Assembly: GCA_029532415.1 (NCBI GenBank)
Contig: JAQOTA010000064.1
Coordinates: forward strand, 620,001 to 684,000
Source: Marasmius tenuissimus
Lineage: Eukaryota; Basidiomycota; Agaricomycetes; Agaricales; Marasmiaceae
Direction: 5' to 3'
DNA length: 64,000 bases
Under the pieces are notes generated by a model. The model did not search any database and was not told the DNA's origin. It saw only the letters and a program-made list of their open reading frames with translations. Position 1 is the first letter of the stretch, and every line of letters starts with the position of its first letter. Made by a program: the position numbers and the translations under genes. This document shows, piece after piece, positions 33,405 to 45,574 of this stretch.

Positions 33405-34204
33405 TGTTTCGTACGCAAGATTGACAGAGAAAAGTTCTCACAAACAGCAGCATGTTGGAGAGACTAAATACTAGTGAACCGAGCCACGATCGCGTACGCA
33501 GTCGTCACGAATCATCATCTTTGTAAAAGATATTTTGACATCCGAGGCTACCTGACATGGCCCGTGCGGATTGTTAAGTTGGTCTGGACTCTGAAAGCTC
33601 TAGTGAGACTTCGAGGAGCTCCGAATGTGTGTGCCTCCCGTGTGCTGAGCTTAGATAGCGGAGGACAGCATCCGACAAGACACATGTTGATCAATCAACT
33701 TCCACCTTTCCTGACAACAAATGTAGATACGGTCAGGAGAACTTTGATTGATGAACGAAGGTGGCAGACTCATCACAGCGTGTAGATATTCAGTGACGAG
33801 GGAATGGCAAACGTCCAGCTTTGTAACAAGTAGCACAACTTTAGTACAACATCCCGATTGTCAAGGTGGAAGCAGAAGTAGCATTAGCAAAGAAGTCTTC
33901 GTTTATGGGCAGAAGACAGGGGAAGACAAGCTCTCGAGGGACGAGTAGAGCTATCATCATCAGCACAGCATAATGCCAATAACGAGCTGCCTCTTCTTCA
34001 CTACCCGGATGATCTGATTGACCTCACTTCCAGTCCTCTAAAGCTGACGACATACCACCTGGTATTGCCGGAAAACCAATGGCAAGAGCTTGGGTTGAGT
34101 CTAGCCCCTTCGATCCACTCACTGGGCTTGATCCCGCATGCGAAGGAACCATCAATTCATGACCTTCATAATTCGGGTCAACATGGCCTCAACACAGCAC
34201 ACTC
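33405..34204. other. Spacer upstream of the multi-TM gene
   Basis: No coding region supported. It holds the 5' flank (promoter) of the gene at 31797-33404; no clear TATA box was identified. Confidence 0.35.
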
Positions 34205-34708
34205 CTACCCTAATCGAATGATATAAGATCCCAGTCTGAGAGAAAACTGAGTGAGCGACGCCACTACAATCATCCAAATCAACCACCACAGGGTGTAGAC
34301 AGAGAAGGATAACAGGGGGAGTATTGAGTGGTGGTGAATGAGCCACTGAAGTGAAGAGTTTATTGTTTGGGTAGCCTTTCTTGAGCCCCTCATTGAGGCA
34401 GTGAAGTCCTGGACTCGAATAACGGACTTTGTATATCGAAAGTCGTTTGAGCCATAAACTCTTAGCGCAATCCCTTCAATGCATCCCAAATAATGCGAGA
34501 CGCGTCTGCCAGGAACATAGCCCGATTTTGGGGAATGACATACCTTAACCATTGAAGAAATCACCGCGATACCTCCCCCGTAGTAACCAGCATCAGATCC
34601 ATTAGTTTTGGGGAGAGCATGACAATCATGGAGTATATTTGCAAGTTGAGTTACCTGGAGTGTGTAATCATACAACCATGGGTTATTGTATTGTGGCACG
34701 CTGATCAC
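34205..34708 (-). CDS. Unrecognised ORF with C-terminal membrane segment
   Basis: The 167-aa frame reads MISVPQYNNPWLYDYTLQVT, then a middle with YLGCIEGIALRVYGSNDFRY, and ends with a hydrophobic run SILPLLSFSVYTLWWLIWMI then VVASLTQFSLRL, long enough for one or two membrane helices. A GTATGT...GGCAG stretch around VCHSPKSGYVPG could be a 39-nt intron; it keeps the frame either way. The amino-acid composition looks like real coding sequence, but I do not know the family. It may be the 3' portion of a gene whose 5' exons are lost, because an F-box pseudogene begins directly upstream. Confidence 0.4.
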   Translation of the reverse strand: MISVPQYNNPWLYDYTLQVTQLANILHDCHALPKTNGSDAGYYGGGIAVISSMVKVCHSPKSGYVPGRRVSHYLGCIEGIALRVYGSNDFRYTKSVIRVQDFTASMRGSRKATQTINSSLQWLIHHHSILPLLSFSVYTLWWLIWMIVVASLTQFSLRLGSYIIRLG

Positions 34709-34729
34709 GTATCAACTTATGCTCGCCTA

Positions 34730-37474
34730 TTAAAATCGCGTTTGGAAAAAGCGATCACAAACCCAAGAAATCTCTTCGCTATCCTCCTCCTCCTCTGATG
34801 TCCCTTCCTCGTTCCACCCTCTCGTCCTCACAACAAATGGCGCCCGAACCACTAAGATTCGTCCTTGCGTATCACACTTCGAAAATACCTGTTTCGCCCT
34901 TGATAAATCCTTCTCCCTGGTTTCATCTCCCGTTGTCAAGTCGGAGAAGGGAACCACAAGCGCCACAATGACTTCTTTGAACTTGTCTGATCCCAGAAGG
35001 CCGTCTATGGCGTCCCATTGATCCTCGAGAGCTCTGTAACCGCTCCCGGAAACGTTGAATATGATTCGTTGGAGTCGAGGAGATGTCAAAGTGGCGAGCA
35101 TCATCCGGGTGCACTCTATCAATTCTATATCGGGGTCGTCTTGCACAACGTTCCGGATAGTAATCATTAGCTGCTCAAGTTGTTCCAATGCTGAAAGGTC
35201 ATAGGGTCGTACAGAGCCTGGGAAAGTGTGTTAGAACGCATGCCAAGTGAATTTCAACGGGAACGATTGCGACTTACCTACGCCGGTTGTAACGACGCAC
35301 CATGTATCTAGTCCCAGATGTAAGAAGCGCGACTCGCGACACCTATTCAGATGTAGTTGTATATCGGGGTCCGAGCTTCATCAGCAAAGCTACACAAGTA
35401 TTAGGCGGCTTTTAGGGTCTTGCGAGTATTACTAATTTGAAGCCGAATACGAGCAATACCTAGTTCACCCTGCAAGCTACATGCAAGACGAGCATGATGT
35501 CCGTAAGACATACTCACAGGCCAGTCGGTTCCTCAGGCTAAAGCACTTATACAACTTGTACAACAAGTAATACCAATGTCATACATTATTATATCTAGCC
35601 TGAGTGATTCAAGTCAAACTTGGTACCTGAAGAGAAATATATGGTGCGGCTCAATTTATGTAGTGTGAGAATATTTGGAACTGCACAGTTTCTCGGCAAC
35701 TTCCGGGTGGCTTTCATGCCCTAGTTACCCGGCCCGATGGGCGAACCTTTTTTGTTCATCCTTAGTTCTATGCCCTTCCGATTCCCCCTGCACTCAAACT
35801 TAATATCCATGTCGCGTCAAATTTGTAGGTCTATGGGTCTCTAGTGTTAGTCACGAGGTGCGTGGACTCCATGTCCTCTCCATAAGCCCACTTACTGAAA
35901 ATGTTGTCTTTGCTCCATACAGCGCTTTTTCAGCGGTTGAAGCAACCACAGTCGATCTATTCGCCATTCGATCAACGATATCCTCTCTCTCTGGGTTATA
36001 ACTTCTGCTCAAGGCTTCCGGATAGTCCTCAAAGTACGTATTCCAATTTATGCTGCGCTTTCAACTGGCTTCTGACTTACTTGTAGCATTAAAACACGTT
36101 GGCAAAGGTAACCTTTTCAAGTTATCCTCAACAACATCATTGGCGGTGTTCATTTACACCTCAGTCTACATTTTGACGCCCTCCACAGCTCAAATTCTCA
36201 CTCACGCCCTCCCCTGGTTTGCTACCAATTAGGTGTGTCCGCTACCTCTCTTTCGGTGTGCACTTTTTCTAACCCACCTCCATTAGCTATATTCGGCACG
36301 CAAAGTAAAAAAATGAGCTCAGAGGATAGAGGGATAGTTGTGCCGGCGTACAATCCGTCATATGTATCATGATAGTATATCTGTCTCTTTGTAACATATA
36401 TATCATAGCCCCAATGACAATTGTTTTTCGTCCTTTTTCTCGCGTATTGAATGATGTTGTGTCCGTATTGTGTGCGCCCCAAGTGGTATTATGAGCCATA
36501 TTTTGGTGCATTGCCCATTCGAACCCCTCGGTCTTGTGCAAGATAGACGGTCTTATATGGTATTCTATAATATTTAGGATACATTATACAATACCTACTA
36601 GTATGGTATTACGAATGGGTATTATCGTATTCTACAATACCTGTAATACCGATGTAGGTTTGCTGATGTTCGGGCATGAATTTTTATCTTGTGGATGGAG
36701 AGCTGTTCGAGCCGGAGGGGATGCTGAAGATTGAGTCATCGATAGTAATGATTCATCCCGTCCGTATTCAGGTAAGCACTCACTCAGTCCTCTGCTCAGA
36801 TCTAATGATTTCAAAGACGATGGAAGGCTCCAACCCGGAGTCTGTCTCTGTACCACTTCCACATTCTCTTCGCCCTCTCGGTCGTCAAAACACCCACAAC
36901 GAGCCTTCAAAACCTTCAGATGAGGAAACGAGCAGGTGAATCGGATTAATGCTGCCTTGTCCTCCGCCGGGAGATGCAGGTCGAGCTCGGTAATGTGCCC
37001 AAACGTGGATGCAAACCGCGAAATATAGGACGTTTCTCCTGCTTCCTCCACTCTCAGGAGCATCCTGGTTCCCTTAAATACGACACCCAGTCTCCTCAGT
37101 GTGGGAACTTTGCACTGGAGTCGTATTGCGATCAGGCTGATAACCCCGTCGAAGCTCAAGTTCTCGGGCTCTCCTTCACCAATGGGTTTGGCAAGGCTTA
37201 ATTGCCTGCACTGCATAACATCGAGTTTGAGTGTGAGGTCCTCCATGTATTGAGGTATCGTGGCATATTTGGATTCCAATAATGACGCGAATCAGAAAGC
37301 TGACAGCGAGGTGCCGATTTCGACGATTTTGAAGAGCCGTGGGCGGCAGCTATGTAGCCATGATCGGCCCACTAAGGAGCATCGAAGAAGAGAGTGAGGG
37401 TCGCAGTCGTCGACGATGAGCTCGACCAGTTCAAAAGCTGCCTTGCAGTCGAGATCCCCACGATTCGTGACCAT
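34730..37474 (-). pseudogene. F-box-like gene split by a transposable element
   Basis: It is a paralogue of 40788-42215. The N-terminus (37474) reads DLDCKAAFELVELIVDDCDP then HSLLRCSLVGRSWL, the same F-box-like opening. An in-frame TGA at 37292-37294 separates this from ASLLESKYATIPQYMEDLTL (37279 on), and the body continues to about 36700 with FGHITELDLHLPAEDKAALI. After a likely intron the coding sequence reads LRLEQLSIHKIKI and is cut at 36668 by a 1.29-kb element. It resumes at 35378 as SDPDIQLHLNRC and SRFLHLGLDTW, followed by a GT-AG intron and LEQLMITIRNVVQDDPDIEL to EISWVCDRFFQTRF (stop at 34730). It is dead by a stop codon and an insertion. Confidence 0.75.
35379..36668. mobile_element. 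'CATCAG' non-autonomous element 2, 1290 bp
   Basis: The ends are CATCAGCAAAGCTAC and, inverted, CATCAGCAAACCTAC, flanked by TT on both sides (35377-35378 and 36669-36670). Removing it rejoins the F-box pseudogene exon. The end motif CATCAG, the 2-bp duplication and an internal stretch (AACTGCACAGTT then CTCGGCA at about 35680, matching about 7689) link it to the element at 7203-8635. The right subterminal part repeats GGTATT/AATACC motifs (36560-36655). No transposase ORF. Confidence 0.78.
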
Positions 37475-40400
37475 GGTGGTAAAGGGTCAACAAGCGATGC
37501 CTCGTTGCCTATCGCTGATCGGATGCAGGTTTTCGGCCGACTGGCATCTTTCAGGTTCGCTCTACAGTAATGTGTTCACAGATGGAAGGCCCAGAAATCG
37601 GGGAGAATGTATATGAAAAGGCTCAATTTTGGATGATGTTGATGAACGTGCGTACGAGAACCTATATTCCAAATATGTACCTCATATTGCGACAAACAAA
37701 TATCCATTAACGTGTCTAAGACCATCAACACCATATCCCTGTTACCGCCATGAGGAGCTATAAGTAATGCTAAACTAACGTTCTCGTATCTCTTCCGACG
37801 AGAGTTCCTGTACACAGTCGAAACAAAGTCAAGTCAGCAGCGCGCACTAAAGAAAGTGCCGTAATTCGGAACACACCTCGTCTTTTGTCTCATAACTTGG
37901 ACATCAAGTAATTTCCACTCCATGCCTCGAAGAAACCGCAGGATGACATGGATTATTGCCCATTCTGCGCCACATTTGTTTTCGAAACCTTCTCTGTACG
38001 TACTCCTGCATGTCGGACAACCCCTACAAGGTGAAAGCTATCAGGGCGCTGTTTTCGTGGGAGAACGCTCGGGCTAGAGATCGAAGCAAAGCCTCAAGTT
38101 CGTTCGTGATTTTGCAGGTTGAGAGAACCAGAACGTCGTCGGGTGATCGTTACAAGGTAGAGAAGCCTCTGCTGCATAAGGTGAGGATACATAGCCATCG
38201 AGAATATGGAAAGCCATTCGAACAACAGCGTGCTCTCGGAAGACGCCCACACCCGCAGCCAGCATTTGGAGACGTAGCTCGAGTAACGCGGCCGCTCTAC
38301 CAGCTGCTTCGACCGCTCGATATCCCCTCCACCACCACTAGATCCGTCTCTCTCCACATGCTCACCTCGGAAGCACAGCCACACCCTCATTTCTGCATCA
38401 ACGAATATGCCTTCCGGAACATGGATAATCCCGGCGCTCTTTGTTCCAGAAGCGGTAGATAGGTCTGTTCTACTACGGGCACGCCAACGTTCGCTGCTTC
38501 GGCACGGCGATGAGAGACAGGATGGTAGCGAAGGGTTAAGCGCTCGTCTAGGAGAATGCGTGGAGACAATCTGGAAACCTAAATGTTGTAGACGAACGGA
38601 GGAATGTTCTAGCCGGGAGTTTCGTGATGAGTGAGGCTTTGAAACAGGGCCTCTGGCGAGAGCTGTGTTCACCAAGAGGGGCAGAGCAGGATGACGAACG
38701 TCAAATACCGGTCGGCAGAAGATCCTCGATTTTGGAAGCTTCAAGACGAAGTGACCAATGAAAGGCGACTCTGCCATTCGCCACGAAACGAGAGAAAAGT
38801 AGTTCCCTAAACTGAACGACAAATGGCGTCAGCCGGCTATGAGGTTCTGTTTCCATAGAAAACTCACCAACTGTGAACCAAAACCATCCTGCTACTAACT
38901 CCTATGCCCAGTCCGAGAGAAGGGACACGATTGTAGCCGTCGGTGGTGTGCCATAGTATCCCACCCTTCAGGAAGGAGCAAGTGTCTATCCCACGGGCAT
39001 GCAATCCACGTCCACGACGACTTAACGAGGGTCAGCGCAAGTCAACGATCCCGACATCCCATCTCCGACAAGCTAGAGGAGACGTCCTCGTTGTTATCCT
39101 CGGGGAAACCATGGAAATCTTTTCCTCAGTGGGAATGGAAGGGGTGCGTGGTCGATGAAGCTTGTGCTGAAGATGCGTGCTCCCAAAGGGCAAGACAGCT
39201 TAGATGATGGGGTAAACGGAGAAGGTGCTGTGGAACGTAAAAGCCAGTTGGAATAGTCCCTCCCGTCGTCTGACGCCGGCAGAGAGAAGCCTGAAAACAG
39301 GCGCATCCCACCGACCGAGCGCCTAAACGTATCTGTCCGCCTTGTTCTCCTCCAATCAGCCCAACGACCCATCCTCGGTATGCTCTTCGAGATTCCAGCG
39401 TTATGGTTGCTTGTGCAACCAAGAGCGCTCAGTTGAGCTCCACGCCGAGGGAGATATTCAAGGTGGAGGATCAGACACGGTGGCTGTGCAACAGGGAACG
39501 ACAGGAAAGGTGGAAGGACTGAGGACGGTATCGTGAGTCTAGAGGTGTAGATAGAGGGTTGCGTACAACGTACCAAATGCTACAGCGAGGTTGGAAGGGA
39601 CTGGAGAATGACTGCAGGTGGCTTCTAGAGACCTGCTGTAGCATACTCGCCGTCTTCCGAGTTCCTCCCAGGCTTTGAATACGTTTGAGTGGCCTGGCAA
39701 CTTCATGGTGTAAGTACCGCACCTTCTAATCGCGGCAATGAGTTTCGCCCCAATGACAGTTGAGTACACGGCCACTGACGTACCTTTGTCCTGCGTTCGC
39801 TTCTTATTGTGACCTTAGTTTAGTTGACGATGTTAATCCGACGGTCACTAGGTTCTTTCGACCTCATACTAGCGTCTTGTGAATGTAACGGTTAGAAAGA
39901 CGGGAGAAAAAGACATGAGAAAAGACCGCGATAGGGTCGAGAATCGCACTTACCGGTGACACCAACGCAACAACCACGCTAGCGTTCGATGTTCCTCGTC
40001 AAGACACCGATATCCTGGCCATCAGCCTGACTGACTTGCAGTGTTTGTATAACCGTAAAGTCAGCCATTTCGACTCTACGACCGGAGGAGCAGGGTTTGA
40101 GAATCGTGTAGTCGCGTCCTGAGTGGGCCACGTCGGTAATTTAGGGGCGTCGAGTCACCCAGGGCACGGTGCTAGGATTGAGATGAGTTACGTGCAACAG
40201 ACAGGTAGCGGCTGAGGAATGTACCTGCCTGTCCTTGCTGGATATCTTCCCAATCGCCTCGGAGTGTCTGGCAGCGAAGGGACTATAATAGGGGAAGGTT
40301 CCGGAATCTGAGGTTGTAATTCTGGGGGAGAAAAACGGACAATCCGTCCTCAAATAATCCACGGATCGATTTGTTTGCTTCCCCTTGTAGCTAGTGTTAC

Positions 40401-40787
40401 GCCGAGGCTTTATTACTGCTCAGACATTAGCTAGAACGACGAATAAGCAGGATTTGACGGCACTCACCTGTGTATGGGTTATGGTAGCCCTAAGTCCTTC
40501 AATCTCATCTCTTGAGGCAATAATCTTGTGAATTATCCATAACCGTACGCCAACCGTTATAAGTGAGTACTGTTGTCTAGCCCGGGTTGAGATATGGCAT
40601 CTGGAATTTTCATGAGCTAAACAGTCACTGATACCTCGAATAAGGCATATAGTAAACATACCCTATATTATCGAAGAATGTTTTGAGCAGAATAAACGGT
40701 TATGAAGCTAGCCGCGCGAGGATGATGGTGGTCAAAAGGCAAGAGACGTTGTCACGCCCGCAGTCACACTCGTGACAAAGTACCACC
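37475..40787. other. Long stretch without a supportable gene
   Basis: The longest frames (37956-38462 plus, 38094-38822 minus, 39094-39576 minus) overlap each other on opposite strands, are rich in Ser/Arg and show no domain or paralogue. The last few hundred bases should hold the promoter of the F-box gene at 40788. Confidence 0.35.
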
Positions 40788-42215
40788 ATGACGGACCCAG
40801 GAGACCTCGACTGCAGACTGCCCTTTGAGCTGGTCGAGCTGGTTCTCATCGACTGTGATCACAACTCTCTGCTCTCTTGCTCTCTCGTATGTCGTTCCTG
40901 GCTTCCTATCTGTCGCGCACGGTTATTCGAATGGTTCGAAATTGATATCAACACCCGCCCCAGCCGATATATCGATCTCGCTTCCCTTCTACAGTCGAAA
41001 GACGTTACAATCCCTCAATTTGTTCGACAAATTGTCTTTGTGCTTCCCCCGAGTTTACTCGGATATGCAACGTACTCAAGGGATGGCAGAGAGAGCGCAA
41101 TGGTCTATGCCGACGTCGTCAAGGAGTTATTGATGAACCTGAAGGATCGCACCCCATTGGTCAGAAAGCTAACCGTCACTTATGATGGCACTCGAGTACT
41201 CTCTTACCCCGGAGACCTCTCCACACTGTTTTCCTCCACCTTTCGTCATATCACCCACCTACAATTATTCCTATTTCAAGAGGAGCACCTACCCCTGATT
41301 CAATTCATTTGTTCGTTCCCTTGTTTGGAGGATTTGAAGATGCACAGCGGCTGTAGGGACGTGGACGAGGACGATATTTGGATGGAAACGGACGTCAAGA
41401 ATCACATTCTTCCTCCGTCCCTGCAAACACTGCAACTGGGAGGGGCAGACGATTCTGTGGATACAGAGGGCCTGCCTCGTTACTATCAGTGGCTTCAGTC
41501 CACCGGAATACCTCGCAGCCTCTCGAGTCTCTCCGTTTACAGACTGCAGGTTGAGATAGTTTCCGGCTCAGGCGAGGTAATCCTTGATCCGGATATCAAA
41601 CCGTATTTCCTTCGATGCTCGGGCCTCCGGTTTCTGCATCTAGGATTTGACACAGGATATCTCAATATTCCCGTCGGAATAGGTATGCTTGAACGTTCTT
41701 GTCTTTTCTCCTATCTTATTGTATACCCAGAGCGAGGAGCAGCTTTTCCAGCATTCTGCGATCTGTCTATCCCCAAGAACCTGGAACACCTCGTCATCAG
41801 CATTCGTAACATTGTCCAAGACGAGCTCGATGAGCTGCTGCTCGACATAATCCGAAACGCGCTCAACACACTCGCTTCACCTAAACTCCAACACATCGCT
41901 TTCAACGTGAATGGAAGTGGCTTCAAAGTCCTCTCAGACCAATGGGACGCACTTGACTCCCTACTCGCCGCCCCGAAATTCGCAACTGCCCAAGTTGAAC
42001 TCGTCATTCCGTTCTCGGATTCAACCCTCGCGAATGAAGACGACCTCGTACCAGCCAGAAAGCTCTTTCAGAGATGCAGCTCACAAGGGCGATTATCGGT
42101 TATTCTAGCTCCATTTGTCGTGAAAACCCGAACTTGGATGGAAGATCCTGATGAAGAGAAACAGTTTGAGGATCATGATGCAATTGACTGGGTATGTCGA
42201 CGTTTCTCAGCGTGA
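40788..42215 (+). CDS. F-box-like protein, intact copy
   Basis: The open frame starts at MTDPGDLDCRLPFELVELVL, followed by CSLVCRSWLPICRARLF: an N-terminal F-box-like motif with the CSLVCR-W core common in agaricomycete F-box proteins. The body has leucine-rich spacing (FRHITHLQLFLFQEEHLPLI, LPPSLQTLQLGG, SGLRFLHLGFDTGYLNIPV, LEHLVISIRNIVQDELDELL) and ends AIDWVCRRFSA. A perfect GT...AG intron candidate of 48 nt (41683-41730, GTATGCTTG to TACCCAG) lies inside the frame. Because its length is a multiple of three, the ORF reads through it; the paralogue at 34730-37474 has an intron at the same place and lacks the extra residues, so splicing is likely. It is probably an SCF adaptor. Confidence 0.78.
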   Translation: MTDPGDLDCRLPFELVELVLIDCDHNSLLSCSLVCRSWLPICRARLFEWFEIDINTRPSRYIDLASLLQSKDVTIPQFVRQIVFVLPPSLLGYATYSRDGRESAMVYADVVKELLMNLKDRTPLVRKLTVTYDGTRVLSYPGDLSTLFSSTFRHITHLQLFLFQEEHLPLIQFICSFPCLEDLKMHSGCRDVDEDDIWMETDVKNHILPPSLQTLQLGGADDSVDTEGLPRYYQWLQSTGIPRSLSSLSVYRLQVEIVSGSGEVILDPDIKPYFLRCSGLRFLHLGFDTGYLNIPVGIGMLERSCLFSYLIVYPERGAAFPAFCDLSIPKNLEHLVISIRNIVQDELDELLLDIIRNALNTLASPKLQHIAFNVNGSGFKVLSDQWDALDSLLAAPKFATAQVELVIPFSDSTLANEDDLVPARKLFQRCSSQGRLSVILAPFVVKTRTWMEDPDEEKQFEDHDAIDWVCRRFSA

Positions 42216-43561
42216 CAACGACATCTGTTGTGAGTCCTCATGTGCTTATCTACTATCTCATAAGTTATTAATGCTTTGCCTTGGAGTAGGTAAGCCACCT
42301 TCGATTGGGTGCTCAGGTTCAGGGAGATAAAAATAGCGAAGGAAGTCCATGGTTTGAGGTTTGAGGTCTTGAAGAATCAACGATGGATATGACAAGTTTC
42401 TCGTACCTAGTCTATCTGAATGATACTCACTACTGTGATCTTCCTCTGCATCACATCCCCAGAAGAGTTTTCAGTATACCCGGGGAAGAGCGAGGGATCC
42501 TCGCTCTTCCCGGACACTAAACAAATCGCTTCTTCGGGCGAGGTTACTAGGACGGAGCGAAGGTGAAAATGTTAGCCTGAAGCTGTGCTATGTGCTGACT
42601 GAGACACAAGCGTCCCAGCATTGTCATTTTGCATCCTTACTGATCTGTTGTCATTCCTGCAAAGATGAGGTTGAGCTAAGAGCCGCAACAAGTGGAAGTT
42701 CTACCGACCTCACGGCAGCGAAGGAGTCCTATACGTCTTGACTCCTGGCCGCATCACCTCGCAGCTCGCTGGGCAGCAATGGATTTCGTTCGCTGTTCTG
42801 AGTGTGGTATAGTAGTTTTACCTACCCATGCTTCACCACCCCCGTGGTTTCCTTGTGGTATTGGGGAGGAGGTTGTACTCACCGAGCCCTTCAAACTGGG
42901 TCCCTATGAACTGCAACTTCGATGCTCTCTGTTCACGCTTGTCATTGGAGCTAGCAATATCGTGGATCATATTAATTCAATCACACTTGAACGGACCATA
43001 CTGTTGACTGCTGGGCTGATAATTCTACACCTATTTCATTGAACCAGGCTTCTTTTTGAAGGACTATGTTTGTCGTCTACGGGAACTTGCTAGCTCTCTA
43101 CCACAATCTCCGGTCGTTAAGATTCACTCTGTTTCCTTCACTTCGATAGATAGCAGTCGTCTAGTGGCTTTCATTCACAACTGATAATTTTTCCTCCGCG
43201 TAGCCTCTTGAAAATCGACCGCCGCCGCTGGCTAGGTAATTAGCACGGTATGTCCTCATTGAGAGGCACCAGCAGACCATTATGTCTCTGAATTAAATGG
43301 TTGCAATTAAAATCCTAATAATCATGACTACACTGGATAATTACATCCTGAGATCCCACGCAAAAAGCGTAGTCGCGGCGCGAGAAACCTGCCGTACTCA
43401 ATCACGTGCTGGGAATAGAAAAACTGTGTGACTGAGAACCGGCGCGTGTTGATTTCGAACCACCATCACTAATCCAAAAATCCAAGATACTCACAACAAA
43501 GAGGCAAGTAAAGGACTATTTGATCTCTGTTCAATCAATCTTTTACTGACTGAGAATCTAG
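42216..43561. other. Spacer with no clear gene
   Basis: A 116-aa plus frame (42692-43042) has one CSEC pair and a hydrophobic end, but no further zinc ligands and no paralogue. I do not call it. The 3' end of the F-box gene and the promoter of the MYND gene must lie here. Confidence 0.35.
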
Positions 43562-45574
43562 ATGCGTCCTCCCTCAAGTCATATTTCTGAATATCGTACG
43601 ATGTGCGTTTCACGCTTTCCAAACCCGCTGAGAGCCATCGAATATCTACGAAAAAATGGGGCTCCATCGTCCACTACAATCGATATTTTCAATCCAGGTA
43701 GTCGTGTCGAAGCGGCCTGCCAGTCAATCGTGTCTCTATCCTTCCACTTGATCGGGCGTGCAAACGCTACTGCGTCCCAGATTTGGTCACATTGGGAGCC
43801 TTCCGTCGCCAAGTGGATAGCGGTTTTCCTTCAGATGGTGCTTACATCCGTACATGTTCCCCGAGAGGAGGCAGATAACACCATCTTGATCTACATCGTT
43901 GATGTCATACCCAGTATTTTGGACGCCGAAGATAAGGCAACTTCCGCCACGGTAGCAATCAAAAAAGGTGCTGCACCATATCTACAGCCTCTCGTTGCTC
44001 AAGTATGGCTCTTCTTGGTGGACACGGAATATCCTCTCATTGAACCATGGTCAACCTTGCTCATCCACCTTACCGACTATACACGCGACCTTCCTTCATC
44101 CACATCATCTGCATTACAGGCACCTCCGCATGCTCGCAGGTTTTCCAAAATCCCCCATCCATATCCGATTGATGCGAAGCTTGGGAAACGACTACTTGTC
44201 CAGCTTCAGCTCAAAATTCGTCGTTTTACCAAGGGGAAGGACCTCGGAGTCGACGGCTTTAAAACGTTTCTCATGATCCTCGTCGTAGGTAAACAATGTT
44301 TTCAAGGGACGAATCCTATCTGTATGGGCGAAGAAAACCACAACGAGGCTTTGCGTTTGATGGGCCGCATCTTGGCCATTATCCTTCGTAAAGCAAGTTG
44401 GCTCCACGAACAGCCAATTGAAAGCACTCAAGTCAACAATGCGTATCACATTGCCACCTGCCTTTTGAACGTATTCAGGCAGGATCTCCAGATCGACAAA
44501 CCATCCCGGATACAATCACTTGTCGAATCGGGGATCGTAACTTCGTTGTATTACACCGCTGACTGCTACTACACCCTGGGAATGGCCAATGCCGATGACG
44601 AAACGGGAGGGTTTATCGGGGCGGTTGCGAGTCTCCTTGACCAAATTGCCACCTTTCTAATCCATCATCGCGTGTTGCGAGCGTTGCTTCGTAACATTCA
44701 TCAATTTCGGAGGATAGCGTTGGATGAGTTCTCACCCGGTATCAAGCAGTCAAAGGTTTTAAGGCATGCTTGGCGCAATCTTCTTGGGAAAGCGGACGAG
44801 CTCCACATGCTCCGTAGAACAACGAAGTATATGGGGCTTCAATGTGAAAATGCCGGGGTACGTGGTCTGCGTGCTCAAGCTTTGACAAAAGCTCACAACT
44901 TCATTTAGTGTCCTATCTTCCACGCGCCCATGTCACAGAAAAACCTGGAAATCCGCTACTTTCGTTGTTCGGGTTGCTTCACAAGTATCTATTGCTCCCC
45001 TGCTTGTCAAAGGGCAGACTGGAGGACTCGACACAAGGGAGAGTGCGCTCAAGCTGCTCAACTCGTACGCAGTAGGACCTTCATTCTTTTTCTTTACACA
45101 GCATCTTTGATCTTGTTAATACGGGACTCGAATCTAGACGGAACACCTCACATGGATCGTCGTGCCATACCATTGATTGGTTTACTCCTTGATGGGTATA
45201 CGCGCATTCATGCCCGAAGCATCACAACTATGGTAAAAGCACATCGTCGAACCAATGCCTCAGCGCGCGAGCTACAGACTCACAATCCAATATTGAACCT
45301 AAACTTCAACCAACCCCATCTTCCTCTCGTACAGGATGCGACGCTTCACGACGGAATTCCAGAAGAGTTCGCGAAGACTCAACCGGACCTTTTTGGTGCA
45401 GTAGAGAGGCAGTGGAAAGCCTCGGGGCTGAACGAGCTTGTCATCTGGGCCGTGTTCCCTGTGCAAGCAGGTCAGGCAACATTCCCGCATACATCGGTTG
45501 TCAAATTCCCTTGTGAGGAAGATTGTTCAGAAAGCTTTGGTCGGCGGTGGTTAGGTGGGCTTAGAGAGGATTGA
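43562..45574 (+). CDS. MYND zinc-finger protein (agaricomycete type)
   Basis: Two open frames belong to one gene. Exon 1 (43562-44857) encodes a helical region of about 432 aa without a known domain and ends YMGLQCENAG. A 51-nt GT-AG intron (44858-44908, GTACGTGG to CATTTAG) follows; without splicing the frame ends at its TAG. Exon 2 begins CPIFHAPMSQKNLEIRYFRC then SGCFTSIYCSPACQRADWRT and RHKGEC. This gives C-x4-C (spanning the junction), C-x2-C, YC-x3-C and H-x3-C, a MYND finger. The intron thus sits between the first two zinc ligands. MYND fingers usually bind proline-rich peptides; many agaricomycete genes combine one with an unknown helical N-terminus. A further intron after KGECAQAAQL (45064 on) is likely. 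The C-terminus ends RRWLGGLRED. Confidence 0.82.

Noticed and set aside
38094..38822. 242-aa minus ORF
   Set aside because: Ser/Arg-rich, overlapped by a 168-aa plus ORF, no paralogue, domain or intron pattern.
42692..43042. 116-aa ORF with a CSEC pair as a zinc protein
   Set aside because: Only one Cys pair with no further ligands; no support from neighbours.
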